From the NCBI GenBank assembly GCA_900554385.1, contig USHE01000009.1:1-21120 (forward strand): a stretch of 21,120 nucleotides of DNA. The letters run 5' to 3'. This DNA comes from an uncultured bacterium. GTDB lineage: Bacteria; Cyanobacteriota; Vampirovibrionia; Gastranaerophilales; Gastranaerophilaceae. Positions 6,836 to 13,033 of this stretch are shown one piece after another. Below the pieces are notes generated by a model, which had not been told where the DNA came from, made no database searches, and saw only the letters and a program-made list of their open reading frames with translations. Every line of letters begins with the position of its first letter. The first letter of the stretch is position 1. Made by a program: the position numbers and the translations under genes.

Positions 6836-6874
6836 TTGCACCTAAAAATTTTTAGGTGCAAATTTAGGTGCAAA
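6836..6874. repeat. 26-base perfect palindrome plus third half-site upstream of the integrase
   Basis: TTGCACCTAAAAA (6836-6848) is followed directly by its exact reverse complement TTTTTAGGTGCAA (6849-6861). The half-site is then repeated: TTTAGGTGCAAA occurs at 6851-6862 and again at 6863-6874, a tandem 12-base repeat. It lies just ahead of the integrase ribosome binding site, so it could be an operator for integrase expression, integrase arm-type sites, or an mRNA hairpin that limits translation. Confidence 0.75.
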
Positions 6875-6908
6875 TATTTTAATAAATTTTAAATAATTTT
6901 AATTAAAT

Positions 6909-6960
6909 CTTGCAATAAAAATCGTCAAAATGCAAGTATAACTTGATTAAAACTTGTTAA
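6909..6960. repeat. Candidate integrase/excisionase arm sites beside the attachment core
   Basis: Between the integrase and the tRNA fragment there is an inverted pair CTTGCA (6909-6914) / TGCAAG (6931-6936), and a tandem pair ACTTGATTAA (6941-6950) / AACTTGTTAA (6951-6960). Integrases of this type bind short arm sites flanking the core. The location fits, but the repeats are short. Confidence 0.35.
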
Positions 6961-6990
6961 TGTTTTTTAAAGCTTTTTAGCCTACAAAGA

Positions 6991-7036
6991 ACTCATAATC
7001 CCTTGGTCGTGGGTTCGAATCCCTCTGGTCCCACCA
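6991..7036 (+). other. Prophage attachment site: 3' half of a CAU-anticodon tRNA with encoded CCA
   Basis: The sequence ACTCATAATCCCTTGGTCG (6991-7009) contains an anticodon loop CTCATAA and the 3' strand of the anticodon stem. The T arm follows with loop TTCGAAT, then the acceptor strand TGGTCCC, discriminator A and CCA (7034-7036). The 5' side (CTACAAAGA) cannot form the D arm or the acceptor partner, so only the 3' half is tRNA-like. This is the usual result of phage integration into a tRNA 3' end: the phage copy restores the gene at the far side and the host 3' half is left at this junction. The variable loop (CTTGGTCG) looks more like tRNA-Ile2 (lysidine type) than elongator tRNA-Met, but either is possible. 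DNA right of 7036 is host. Confidence 0.85.
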
Positions 7037-7052
7037 TTTAAAACAGAGATGC

Positions 7053-7081
7053 AGCAAGGTTCTTTAAAACCTTGCTTTTTT
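7053..7081 (+). terminator. Intrinsic terminator of the tRNA used as attachment site
   Basis: AGCAAGGTT (7053-7061) pairs with AACCTTGCT (7068-7076) across a 6-base loop and is followed by a T run. It lies 17 bases after the tRNA CCA and reads in the same direction, so it would end the intact tRNA transcript in the uninfected host. Confidence 0.85.
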
Positions 7082-7221
7082 ATTGTTTGACTAAAATTTG
7101 TTATAATTTATTTTGCAATTTGTTAAGTTTGATTTAAAAATCTGTCTGTTGGATTTTGTTTCATTAATTTAATATTAACCATGCGATTACAGTACTAAAA
7201 ATTTTAATATGGCAATAAAAC

Positions 7222-7300
7222 AATAGTCTGATTATGAGGACTCGAACTATCCCTCTGTCGCCAGTTGGCTCGGTTTCGAGATTTACCGTATCAGACCATC
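7222..7300 (-). ncRNA. Predicted cloverleaf-shaped small RNA (tRNA-like, unusual)
   Basis: On the minus strand an 11-base stem closes the element: GATGGTCTGAT (7300-7290) with ATCAGACTATT (7232-7222), two G-U pairs. Inside are three hairpins: CGGT/ACCG with a 10-base loop, GCC/GGC with an AACT loop, and GAGG/CCTC with a loop holding GTTCGAGT, similar to a T loop. Between the two strands of the 7-base acceptor-like stem the length is close to a tRNA (74 bases including a discriminator-like A). The middle hairpin is too small to be an anticodon arm, the D loop lacks GG and no CCA is encoded, so it is not a standard tRNA. A good promoter ends 6 bases before the first paired base, and a U-rich stretch (GTTTTATTG) follows the 3' strand. 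Confidence 0.45.
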
Positions 7301-7306
7301 AATTAC

Positions 7307-7334
7307 ATTATAACATATTTTCTAACTTAAACAA
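7307..7334 (-). promoter_or_regulatory. Promoter for the cloverleaf RNA
   Basis: Read on the minus strand: -35 TTGTTT (7334-7329), 16-base spacer, -10 TATAAT (7312-7307). A start 7 bases after the -10 box is G at 7300, the first base of the 11-base closing stem. Confidence 0.55.
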
Positions 7335-7459
7335 GTTTAAATTCTTATAGTTAAGAAATGTTACAGGTGCTGTGTCGCTTGTAAGGCACTATTGGCACGA
7401 ATATTAGTGGTATTTTTGTTCGTGTATCTTGAAAATATATTATGAATATAATTAAGATA

Positions 7460-7487
7460 TTTACAATATTTATATATGTGCTAGAAT
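7460..7487 (+). promoter_or_regulatory. Promoter of the histidine kinase gene
   Basis: TTTACA (7460-7465), 16-base spacer, TAGAAT (7482-7487). Transcription would start near 7494, just before an ATGTAA (7497-7502) that forms a start codon followed at once by a stop. The region 7337-7459 upstream has only short inverted repeats (for example CACGAA / TTCGTG around 7397-7426) and no gene I can see. Confidence 0.55.
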
Positions 7488-7516
7488 AAAAGGAGTATGT
7501 AAGAAGTCAAGTTGGG

Positions 7517-8353
7517 GTGGCAAAACTGAGTAAGATAATATTTTTAATGATAGTAATAGGGCTAGTACTAATGTTTTATGTTATGAAAAAGTTAGAACTT
7601 ACAAAACATTTATTGCATAAGCCAAAAGAAGATGATAAAAGTCATTTAACAAAATCCGATAAGGATTTTATTGCATTGATAACGCATGATTTGAAAAATC
7701 CTACGCTATCTCAGATGCGGAGTATAAATTATCTTTTATCTGAGAAATTAGGTCCATTATCAGCATCTCAGAAAGAAATGCTTGAAATTACAGAAAGTTC
7801 ATGTCGTTATATGAATGATTTGATAAGTCTGATTATAGAGAGTTATAAATACGACGATGGACAGCAAAATTTAAAGTTGAAGGATTTTAATATAAATGAC
7901 TTATTAGCGGAACTCCACAGGGAAAATATGTCTATATTGACCACAAATAGTCAGCGTTTGGTTATAACAAGTTCTTTGGATACTGAAAATATCTATGGTG
8001 ATAGATTGCAGATAAAGAGGGGCTTAATGAATTTATTAACCAATGCTATCAAATATAGTCCTGAAGGAAGTGTAATAAAAATCCAGTTATTTAGTTCAAA
8101 CAAATTGTTAACGATAAATGTAATAAATGAAACCACATATCCAGTTCCGCGGAACCTGAATAAATTATTTGAAAAGTATGAAACTGTGAGTGATTATGAT
8201 TCTATATATCGAGGGAGCGGACTTGGTTTATATTTAACTAAGCAAATAGTCAGTGCGCATAACGGAAAAATATATGCGAAACAATTATCCTCAAAGAAAT
8301 GTCTTTTTGGTTTTCAAATTCCGATGGAAAAACAATGCCTTGTTAATTCTTAA
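7517..8353 (+). CDS. Membrane-anchored orphan sensor histidine kinase
   Basis: A 278-residue kinase with one N-terminal membrane helix (residues about 7-23, IIFLMIVIGLVLMFYVM), no extracytoplasmic domain, and a cytoplasmic kinase core. The H box is ALITHDLKNPT with His57 as the phosphorylated residue. The ATP-binding domain has the N box (MNLLTNAIKYSP, residues 171-182) and a G2 box (RGSGLGLYLTKQIV, 232-245). The G1 box is atypical (INETTYPVP in place of DxGxG), a variant seen in some active kinases. It autophosphorylates and passes phosphate to a response regulator, but none is encoded nearby. The start is uncertain: GTG 7517 is the first possible start in frame after a stop and has only a weak site (GTTGGGG), while a good AAAGGAG lies further upstream in front of the ATGTAA. 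With no periplasmic sensor it probably detects a membrane or cytosolic signal. Confidence 0.85.
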   Translation: MAKLSKIIFLMIVIGLVLMFYVMKKLELTKHLLHKPKEDDKSHLTKSDKDFIALITHDLKNPTLSQMRSINYLLSEKLGPLSASQKEMLEITESSCRYMNDLISLIIESYKYDDGQQNLKLKDFNINDLLAELHRENMSILTTNSQRLVITSSLDTENIYGDRLQIKRGLMNLLTNAIKYSPEGSVIKIQLFSSNKLLTINVINETTYPVPRNLNKLFEKYETVSDYDSIYRGSGLGLYLTKQIVSAHNGKIYAKQLSSKKCLFGFQIPMEKQCLVNS

Positions 8354-8393
8354 TTGACTGATATATAACTCTTTTACTTAAATAGTTATTCTT

Positions 8394-8422
8394 ATTCCTC
8401 TTAACTTACCCTTGTGAGGAAT
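8394..8422 (+). terminator. Weak hairpin after the histidine kinase gene
   Basis: ATTCCTC (8394-8400) pairs with GAGGAAT (8416-8422) over a 15-base loop; GGGAAAATTTTT follows. It may end the kinase transcript, but the loop is long and the T run is not adjacent. Confidence 0.3.
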
Positions 8423-8480
8423 GGGAAAATTTTTAAATCTTGTTAGAATAGTTTTGTGTAGTGAAAATAAGGAGATTTAA

Positions 8481-8786
8481 ATGTTTTATAACGTATTGAA
8501 AGTGAAAGATATTGTTGATGCAAAAGAAGAAAAATTTGAAAGAAAAATTTTGATGGAGAAAGATAATAGCAGTCTTTCCGTTATTGCATTGAAAAAAGGT
8601 GAGATTATTGATACTCATACGTCTGTTTGTGATTCAGCTGTATATGTTTTTGACGGGGAGATTGAACTTCATTTTGAGGCTCAAAAGTTTACTGTTAAGA
8701 AAGAAGAATTACTAATGTTTAAAAAGGATGAACATCATAAGGTTTTGGCGAACAAGGATAGTGAATTTCTTCTTATGAAAATCTAG
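8481..8786 (+). CDS. Small single-domain cupin protein
   Basis: The 101-residue protein is almost entirely one cupin beta-barrel. Strands run from SSLSVIALKKGEIIDTHTS, with the first cupin motif (GEIIDTHTS around residues 40-48, His46), through VYVFDGEIELHFEAQKFTV to MFKKDEHHKVLAN (second motif, His85/His86). The gly-rich turn and metal-ligand histidines are only partly conserved. Cupins of this size can act as metal-dependent enzymes, or as sensing and binding proteins, so substrate cannot be assigned. AAGGAG lies 7 bases upstream of ATG 8481, and a TAGAAT -10 box is about 30 bases further up. Its stop is only 3 bases from the end of the convergent acetyltransferase gene. Confidence 0.75.
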   Translation: MFYNVLKVKDIVDAKEEKFERKILMEKDNSSLSVIALKKGEIIDTHTSVCDSAVYVFDGEIELHFEAQKFTVKKEELLMFKKDEHHKVLANKDSEFLLMKI

Positions 8787-8789
8787 GGC

Positions 8790-9344
8790 TTAATCAATTG
8801 ATTTAATAGGTAAACAAGGATTCCCGACGGCTACAACGTTGTCGGGAATATCTTTAGTGACGACACTGCCTGCTCCGATAACAGAATTATTTCCAATTGT
8901 TATACCCGGTAAAATCACAACATTCCCGCCTATCCATACGTTATTTCCTATTGTAATCGGTTTAGCATATTCTGCAAACGTATTACGTTCTTTGGCATTT
9001 AGCGGATGTATTGCCGTGTAGAATCCGCAGTTTGGACCTATAAAAACATTTGTGCCGAAATTTACAGGGGCGCAATCGAGAATTACACAATTGTGATTTA
9101 TGTATAAGTTTTCGCCGCAATAAATGTTAAAACCGTAATCGCAGAAGAAGTTCGGTTCTATTGTAATGTTTTTACCTGTTCTCCCGAAAAGTTTTTTTAG
9201 GATTGTCCTTTTTTCATTTTTATTTTCGGGCAAAAGGTTATTGTAGTTCTGACACAATGTTTTGGCAAAAGAGCGTGCGTTTATTAAATCTATATCGGCG
9301 GGATTATATTTTTCGCCGCTTATCATCTTGTTTTTTTCTGTCAT
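8790..9344 (-). CDS. maa: Maltose/galactoside O-acetyltransferase family protein
   Basis: A left-handed beta-helix acetyltransferase that transfers acetyl from acetyl-CoA to sugar hydroxyls. From ATG 9344 the protein is 184 residues, the family length, and begins TEKNKMISGEKYNPADIDLI, the typical Maa/LacA N-terminus. A longer frame exists upstream but lacks this fit; GGAG lies 11 bases ahead of 9344. Hexapeptide repeats fill residues about 60-175 (for example ITIGNNVWIGGNVVILPG), and the catalytic histidine is His113 in FYTAIHPL. The C-terminus VVAVGNPCLPIKSID is the usual lid. The gene is the last of the trhP-yqeG-maa operon, 28 bases after the phosphatase stop. The natural acceptor is unknown in this family; detoxification of sugars is often proposed. 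A 9-base perfect inverted repeat lies inside its 3' end (8820-8828 with 8841-8849). Confidence 0.9.
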   Translation of the reverse strand: MTEKNKMISGEKYNPADIDLINARSFAKTLCQNYNNLLPENKNEKRTILKKLFGRTGKNITIEPNFFCDYGFNIYCGENLYINHNCVILDCAPVNFGTNVFIGPNCGFYTAIHPLNAKERNTFAEYAKPITIGNNVWIGGNVVILPGITIGNNSVIGAGSVVTKDIPDNVVAVGNPCLPIKSID

Positions 9345-9372
9345 CGCTGTAATTTCTCCGTGTTGCTTCTGC

Positions 9373-9849
9373 TTATCTGATGCAAAGACGTTCAAGTTTT
9401 CTCGCAAATCTTACGATTGGTTTTTCTATATCAGCAGAGATTGAATCCACGAGAATTGTTTTGCATCCGAGCTTTTTGCCGCAAAGCACATCTGTAAGCG
9501 GTCTATCGCCAACAAAGGCGGTTTCTTCTGCCTTCATCCCGCAGGAGTGCATGTATTCTTTTGCAGCTTTCGTGTCAGGTTTTTTTGCGCAAAACACAAG
9601 CGGGAAATCTGAAACTTTTTTAACTTTTTCAATGTATTCACTGTTATGATTATTGGAGATTACTGCAATTGAAAAATCTTTTTGGACTTCTTTCAGCCAT
9701 TGCAAGGTTTTTTCTGTGTAACAGCCTGATTTAGATGCCATAATCGTGCTGTCTAAATCAAAAAGCATGTTTTTTATTCCTGAATTTTTTAGTTCTTCTA
9801 AATCAATTTCGTATATGTTTTGTAAATTATAATCAGGTTTAAGAAACAT
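9373..9849 (-). CDS. YqeG-family HAD phosphatase
   Basis: A 158-residue HAD-superfamily IIIA hydrolase of the YqeG type. Motif I is MLFDLDSTI with Asp31 (nucleophile) and Asp33, motif II is the serine in AVISNN (Ser65), the lysine is Lys90 in AKKPDTKAA, and motif IV is FVGDRPLTD with Asp115 and Asp120. All catalytic residues are present and there is almost no cap domain, so it is a small-substrate or protein phosphatase with unknown target. AGGAG lies 9 bases upstream of ATG 9849. The start overlaps the end of the TrhP gene by 11 bases, so the two are translationally coupled and presumably cotranscribed. In other bacteria yqeG is often next to shikimate dehydrogenase or a GTPase gene, so the context here is different. 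Confidence 0.88.
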   Translation of the reverse strand: MFLKPDYNLQNIYEIDLEELKNSGIKNMLFDLDSTIMASKSGCYTEKTLQWLKEVQKDFSIAVISNNHNSEYIEKVKKVSDFPLVFCAKKPDTKAAKEYMHSCGMKAEETAFVGDRPLTDVLCGKKLGCKTILVDSISADIEKPIVRFARKLERLCIR

Positions 9850-11074
9850 GATTTTTGACTCCTATAGTTCTGGCAATTGCGTATTTGTAATTTTTAGGTT
9901 CAACTGTGAAGTTTAAGCAGACATCATCGTAAGTGTTGCCTAAATCAGAATTTTCACCATCTTTGATAATTTCAGTAACCGTTGTTATGAACTGTTCTTC
10001 AGGCGTAATGATTTCAATTTCATCGTTAAGGTGAATTTTATTTTTTATTTTTACAAGATAACCATCGTCTGTTTTATCTTTAAATTCACACAAGAAATCG
10101 GCACCGGCAAGGCCTTTTGATATATCATAGCTGTAACTGTCAGGTTTGTTTTCTCCAAGAGCAAAACCTGTTGTGTAGCCTCTGTTTCCTACTTTTTGAA
10201 GCTCTATAAAGTATTTGTGTAAATCCGTATCAGGGTTTTTAAGACACTCATCAATTGACTGTCTGTAGGTTATTGCAACAGCTGACACATAATACAAACT
10301 TTTTGTCCGACCTTCAACTTTAAGCGAATCAATTCCAGCGTCAATAAGTTCTTTTATGTGTTCAACCAGACATAGGTCTTTAGGGCTTAATATGTGAGAA
10401 CCGCGTTCATCCTGATTAATCTCATAATATTGTCCGGGGCGGGTTACTTCGCCAAGTTTGTAACTCCAGCGGCAAGGTTGAGAGCAATTGCCGTGATTGG
10501 CTTTTCTTTCTCCATTTGTGAAATAGTCGCTTAAAAGACATCGTCCGGAGAATGCCACACATTGAGAACCGTGACCAAAACTTTCGAGTTCAACATCCGG
10601 TACCTGTTTTTTTATTTCCGCAATATCCTTTATCGCAAGTTCTCTTGCTAATATTACTCTGCTTGCACCGAGGTCGCGCCAGAATTTCACACTTTCATAA
10701 TTTAATGTGTTTGTTTGAGTGCTTATGTGAACAGGGGTATCCGGCATATATTTTCTAACCAGATTAAATACCCCAAAATCGCTAAGAATTATCGCATCAG
10801 GGTTTGCGTCTTTAAATCTGTCGATGCAGGCTTCAAGCTGTTTTATATCGTCATTAAACGCGAAAATATTAAGTGTAACGTAAGCCATTGCCCCTAGTGA
10901 GTGTGCTAAATCTACAGCTTGTTTAAGATTATCCAACGTAATAAGCTGTCCTTTTCTCATTGCTCGTAAGCTGAAATCTACAACTCCGAGATAAACGGCA
11001 TTAGCCCCGTAGCGTATTGCGTATTCGAGTTTTTCCAAGTTGCCCGCAGGCATTAAAAGTTCTATATTATGCAT
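9839..11074 (-). CDS. trhP: tRNA 5-hydroxyuridine formation protein TrhP (peptidase U32 family)
   Basis: The 411-residue protein fits the YegQ/TrhP branch of the U32 family along its length. It starts ELLMPAGNLEKLEYAIRYGA (TIM-barrel entry), continues with VHISTQTNTLNYESVKFW and RVILARELAIKDI, then the hallmark FGHGSQCVAFSGRCLLSDYF, GNCSQPCRWSY and SLKVEGRTKSLYYVSAV. Cys172, Cys179, Cys197 and Cys201 are the likely ligands of the iron-sulfur cluster typical of this family. TrhP works in prephenate-dependent hydroxylation of wobble uridine 34 in tRNAs. The C-terminal small beta domain is present. ATG 11074 has no Shine-Dalgarno; a promoter ends 6 bases before it, so the mRNA is probably leaderless. 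It is the first gene of a three-gene operon with yqeG and maa. Confidence 0.87.
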   Translation of the reverse strand: MHNIELLMPAGNLEKLEYAIRYGANAVYLGVVDFSLRAMRKGQLITLDNLKQAVDLAHSLGAMAYVTLNIFAFNDDIKQLEACIDRFKDANPDAIILSDFGVFNLVRKYMPDTPVHISTQTNTLNYESVKFWRDLGASRVILARELAIKDIAEIKKQVPDVELESFGHGSQCVAFSGRCLLSDYFTNGERKANHGNCSQPCRWSYKLGEVTRPGQYYEINQDERGSHILSPKDLCLVEHIKELIDAGIDSLKVEGRTKSLYYVSAVAITYRQSIDECLKNPDTDLHKYFIELQKVGNRGYTTGFALGENKPDSYSYDISKGLAGADFLCEFKDKTDDGYLVKIKNKIHLNDEIEIITPEEQFITTVTEIIKDGENSDLGNTYDDVCLNFTVEPKNYKYAIARTIGVKNHVS

Positions 11075-11080
11075 AACTGT

Positions 11081-11109
11081 ATATTACCCGAAAGGACATA
11101 AATAATCAA
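11081..11109 (-). promoter_or_regulatory. Promoter of trhP, placing the start at the initiator ATG
   Basis: Read on the minus strand: TTGATT (11109-11104), 17-base spacer, TAATAT (11086-11081), then six bases (ACAGTT) and the ATG at 11074. The expected start base is the A of ATG. Confidence 0.6.
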
Positions 11110-11182
11110 CTAATCGGGTGATGTCATTTTTTCGTTAATGAAGAAAATAGAATATGTAGATAATATGTTTTTGGAGAGCGAT

Positions 11183-11317
11183 ATGCAGGTAATTGAAAAT
11201 GCAACAACTACTATTAAAGAAATTTGGGATTATCAACATCCGGTAATGCACATCTGGTTTCTTATGAGTGCAGCATCGCTTTGTTTTATGTTTGCATTAC
11301 TGTTTTTTGTTGTTTAA
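11183..11317 (+). CDS. 44-residue single-pass membrane peptide
   Basis: A short ORF starts at ATG 11183, with GGAG 6 bases upstream (TTTTTGGAGAGCGAT), and ends in TAA at 11317. The peptide starts MQVIENATTTIKEIWDYQHP, and the rest (residues 20-44, including SAASLCFMFALLFFVV) is one hydrophobic helix ending at the stop codon. It lies between the divergent trhP gene and the convergent secreted-protein gene and fills the gap exactly, ending 9 bases from the neighbour's stop codon. An upstream in-frame ATG (11165) has no binding site. No family is recognised; small regulators of membrane enzymes are one option, and a toxin of a type I pair is another, but no antisense RNA was seen. Confidence 0.55.
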   Translation: MQVIENATTTIKEIWDYQHPVMHIWFLMSAASLCFMFALLFFVV

Positions 11318-11326
11318 ATATTTTTT

Positions 11327-11860
11327 TTATTCAGCAATGTCTACTATAGCGTAGGCATTGAAATCGATTGAGCCGAAAATGATTTTGTACTGTTTTTCGT
11401 TATAATCCAACAGTCCTGTGAAATTGATTTCAGGCTGGTCAAAGTCTTCGTTTGTTTCAATTGCGGGAAAATCCGCCATAAGGTAATGTGCCTGATATAG
11501 TTTTAAACGTGGCTGACCGTTTTTCATCTCACCCTTAACCTGATAATGTCCTACAGGAAGAATATCAGTTTCGCCAAGTTTTAACGGTGTTGAAATGCAG
11601 ATTACCGGCAGGGTTTCCGGCATGTTGTTAATAAAGTCTGTTTCGTTGCTTTGACGGAATTCTTCTCCTTTTGGAATATTTTTGTCACGCTTCTTCTTTT
11701 TTTGTTTGCTTTGAAGTGCTTTTTCAAATTCTTCGTCGGTGACAGGTTTTTGTCCGTATGAATTTTGGTCGCCGAAATTATCCCATAAATCTCCGTCTGC
11801 GTAAGCACAGTTTGTTGTGATGAGTAATATTCCAAAAAGTATTATAAAAATTTTTCTCAT
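11327..11860 (-). CDS. Secreted protein of unknown function
   Basis: A 177-residue protein with a signal peptide (MRKIFIILFGILLITTNCAYA) and a signal peptidase I site after Ala21. It is not a lipoprotein, because the Cys at 18 is not in a lipobox. The mature part starts with an acidic, Asn/Gln-rich linker, then a lysine-rich segment (KQKKKKRDKN, residues 53-62). From about residue 80 come likely beta strands (LPVICISTPLKLGETDILPVG, then YQVKGEMKNGQPRLKLYQAH) and a terminal FGSIDFNAYAIVDIAE. I recognise no family; a small periplasmic domain is likely. There is no ribosome binding site: the ATG is 6 bases after a TAAAAT -10 box, so translation is probably leaderless. It lies downstream of the sigma factor gene but behind a terminator, so it is a separate unit. 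Confidence 0.7.
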   Translation of the reverse strand: MRKIFIILFGILLITTNCAYADGDLWDNFGDQNSYGQKPVTDEEFEKALQSKQKKKKRDKNIPKGEEFRQSNETDFINNMPETLPVICISTPLKLGETDILPVGHYQVKGEMKNGQPRLKLYQAHYLMADFPAIETNEDFDQPEINFTGLLDYNEKQYKIIFGSIDFNAYAIVDIAE

Positions 11861-11866
11861 ATTATT

Positions 11867-11894
11867 ATTTTAATAAAATTTTTTAACTTGTAAA
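11867..11894 (-). promoter_or_regulatory. Promoter of the secreted-protein gene, placing the start at its ATG
   Basis: Read on the minus strand: TTTACA (11894-11889), 16-base spacer, TAAAAT (11872-11867), then six bases (AATAAT) and the ATG at 11860. No Shine-Dalgarno lies between. Confidence 0.55.
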
Positions 11895-11921
11895 CATTCA
11901 ATTAATGTATTGGTATGAATA

Positions 11922-11944
11922 CGAAAAGAGCGGCATAGCCGCTC
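11922..11944 (-). terminator. Intrinsic terminator of the sigma factor gene
   Basis: Minus-strand GAGCGGC pairs with GCCGCTC over a 3-base loop (11944-11928), followed by TTTTCG. It is about 50 bases after the sigma factor stop codon. Confidence 0.75.
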
Positions 11945-11993
11945 CAAAACACAAGATATAAAATACACACTTTGCGAGAAATTTATATGTTTT

Positions 11994-12908
11994 TTATTCG
12001 ATATAGCCGGCAAGCAGTTCCTGTCCGAGGTTTGATAATCTCAATTTCTTTAAAGCTCGGAGTTCAGTTTGTCGTATACATTCTTTTGTAACTCCGTAGA
12101 TATTGCCGATTTCTTCCAGAGTTCTTTTTGGCGCATTCCCAAGCCCGTAGCGCATTCTTACTACTTCCTGCTCTCTTTCTTTTAACGTAGAAACTACGAA
12201 TTCTATATCGTTTTGTAAATTTTTGAATTCTGCATTCTCTGATACTGAAGCTTTTTCATCCTCAAGAATATCCGCAATGTTCATGTCCTTGCCGTTTTCA
12301 CGTTCAAGTCCGCTTTCTATTGAAATTGTTTTTGTGTATGCAGAAAGGAAGGCTTCTATTTTATTCGGTTCAATATTCATTCTTTTTGCGACTTCTTGAG
12401 TTTTTACCTGACAATTATTCTCACGTTCCATTTCAGCTTTTACTTTTGAAAATTTAGAAAGGGTTTCTTGGATGTAAACAGGAATTTTCATGCAGTGGGA
12501 CTGTTCAGATATAGCCTTGAACATTGATTGTTTAATCCACCAGCTTGCATAAGTCGCAAATTTATAGCCAAGTTTGTAGTTGAATTTTTCCGCAGCAATC
12601 ATCAACCCGAGATTACCTTCTTGTATCAAATCTACCATTGGCAGACCTGATACGTGGATTGCTTTTTTGGCAATGCCGATTACAAGTTTTAAATTAGCCT
12701 GTATAAGACGCTGTTTTGCTTCAGCATCTCCTTCTTTTGCAAGTTTTGCAATTCTTTTTTCTTCGTCGGTACTTAAAGAAGGATAGGTTGAAATCTCTCT
12801 TAGATAAGCGGTTAAAACACTGTCGTTTGAAGATTCTATCACTTCATTTTTGGCAGGATCAGATTTTGAGGTTGTTTTTCTCATTTTTACGGGTAAATCA
12901 TTGCTCAT
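11994..12908 (-). CDS. Sigma-70 family factor (group-2-like, short N-terminus)
   Basis: A 304-residue primary-type sigma factor without region 1.1. I start it at ATG 12908: AAGGAG lies 10 bases upstream, and a longer upstream frame has no site. Region 1.2 is near residues 30-62 (DSVLTAYLREISTYPSLSTD), region 2 spans about 65-137 with the -10 recognition helix in KFATYASWWIKQSMFKAI, region 3 lies near 145-220, and region 4 near 235-292 has EREQEVVRMRYGLG and the helix-turn-helix RTLEEIGNIYGVTKECIRQ. Length and layout fit a group 2 factor (RpoS/cyanobacterial SigB-D type), which directs RNA polymerase to a subset of promoters, often in stress or stationary phase. It is divergent from the thioredoxin-like gene; three copies of a short repeat sit between them. 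Confidence 0.9.
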   Translation of the reverse strand: MSNDLPVKMRKTTSKSDPAKNEVIESSNDSVLTAYLREISTYPSLSTDEEKRIAKLAKEGDAEAKQRLIQANLKLVIGIAKKAIHVSGLPMVDLIQEGNLGLMIAAEKFNYKLGYKFATYASWWIKQSMFKAISEQSHCMKIPVYIQETLSKFSKVKAEMERENNCQVKTQEVAKRMNIEPNKIEAFLSAYTKTISIESGLERENGKDMNIADILEDEKASVSENAEFKNLQNDIEFVVSTLKEREQEVVRMRYGLGNAPKRTLEEIGNIYGVTKECIRQTELRALKKLRLSNLGQELLAGYIE

Positions 12909-13002
12909 AGATATAAAACTCCTTAACTTTTTGCTTTCGGGAATTTCGCACCAAAAATTCCCATACCGTTTACACCATAGCGGCAGCAAGTAACACGATT
13001 AG

Positions 13003-13033
13003 ATATATACTTAGTATATATCATAGTATATAT
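13003..13033. promoter_or_regulatory. Three-copy repeat between the sigma factor and thioredoxin-like genes (candidate operator)
   Basis: ATATATAC (13003-13010), TTA, GTATATAT (13014-13021) form a perfect inverted repeat; AGTATATAT then recurs 12 bases after the preceding copy (13013-13021 and 13025-13033). It lies in a shared divergent promoter region, so one bound protein could control both genes. The sequence is AT-rich. Confidence 0.4.

Noticed and set aside
7222..7300. Hammerhead ribozyme, because CTGATA and GAAAC occur on the minus strand
   Set aside because: The sequence between the two motifs cannot form stem II, and the core reads CUGAUAC, not CUGAUGA. A cloverleaf explains the pairing better.
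7222..7300. A functional ordinary tRNA
   Set aside because: The anticodon hairpin has a 3-base stem and a 4-base loop, the D loop has no GG, and there is no CCA.
12909..12989. N-terminal extension of the sigma factor to 12989
   Set aside because: The extension has no binding site and is not like region 1.1; AAGGAG supports ATG 12908.
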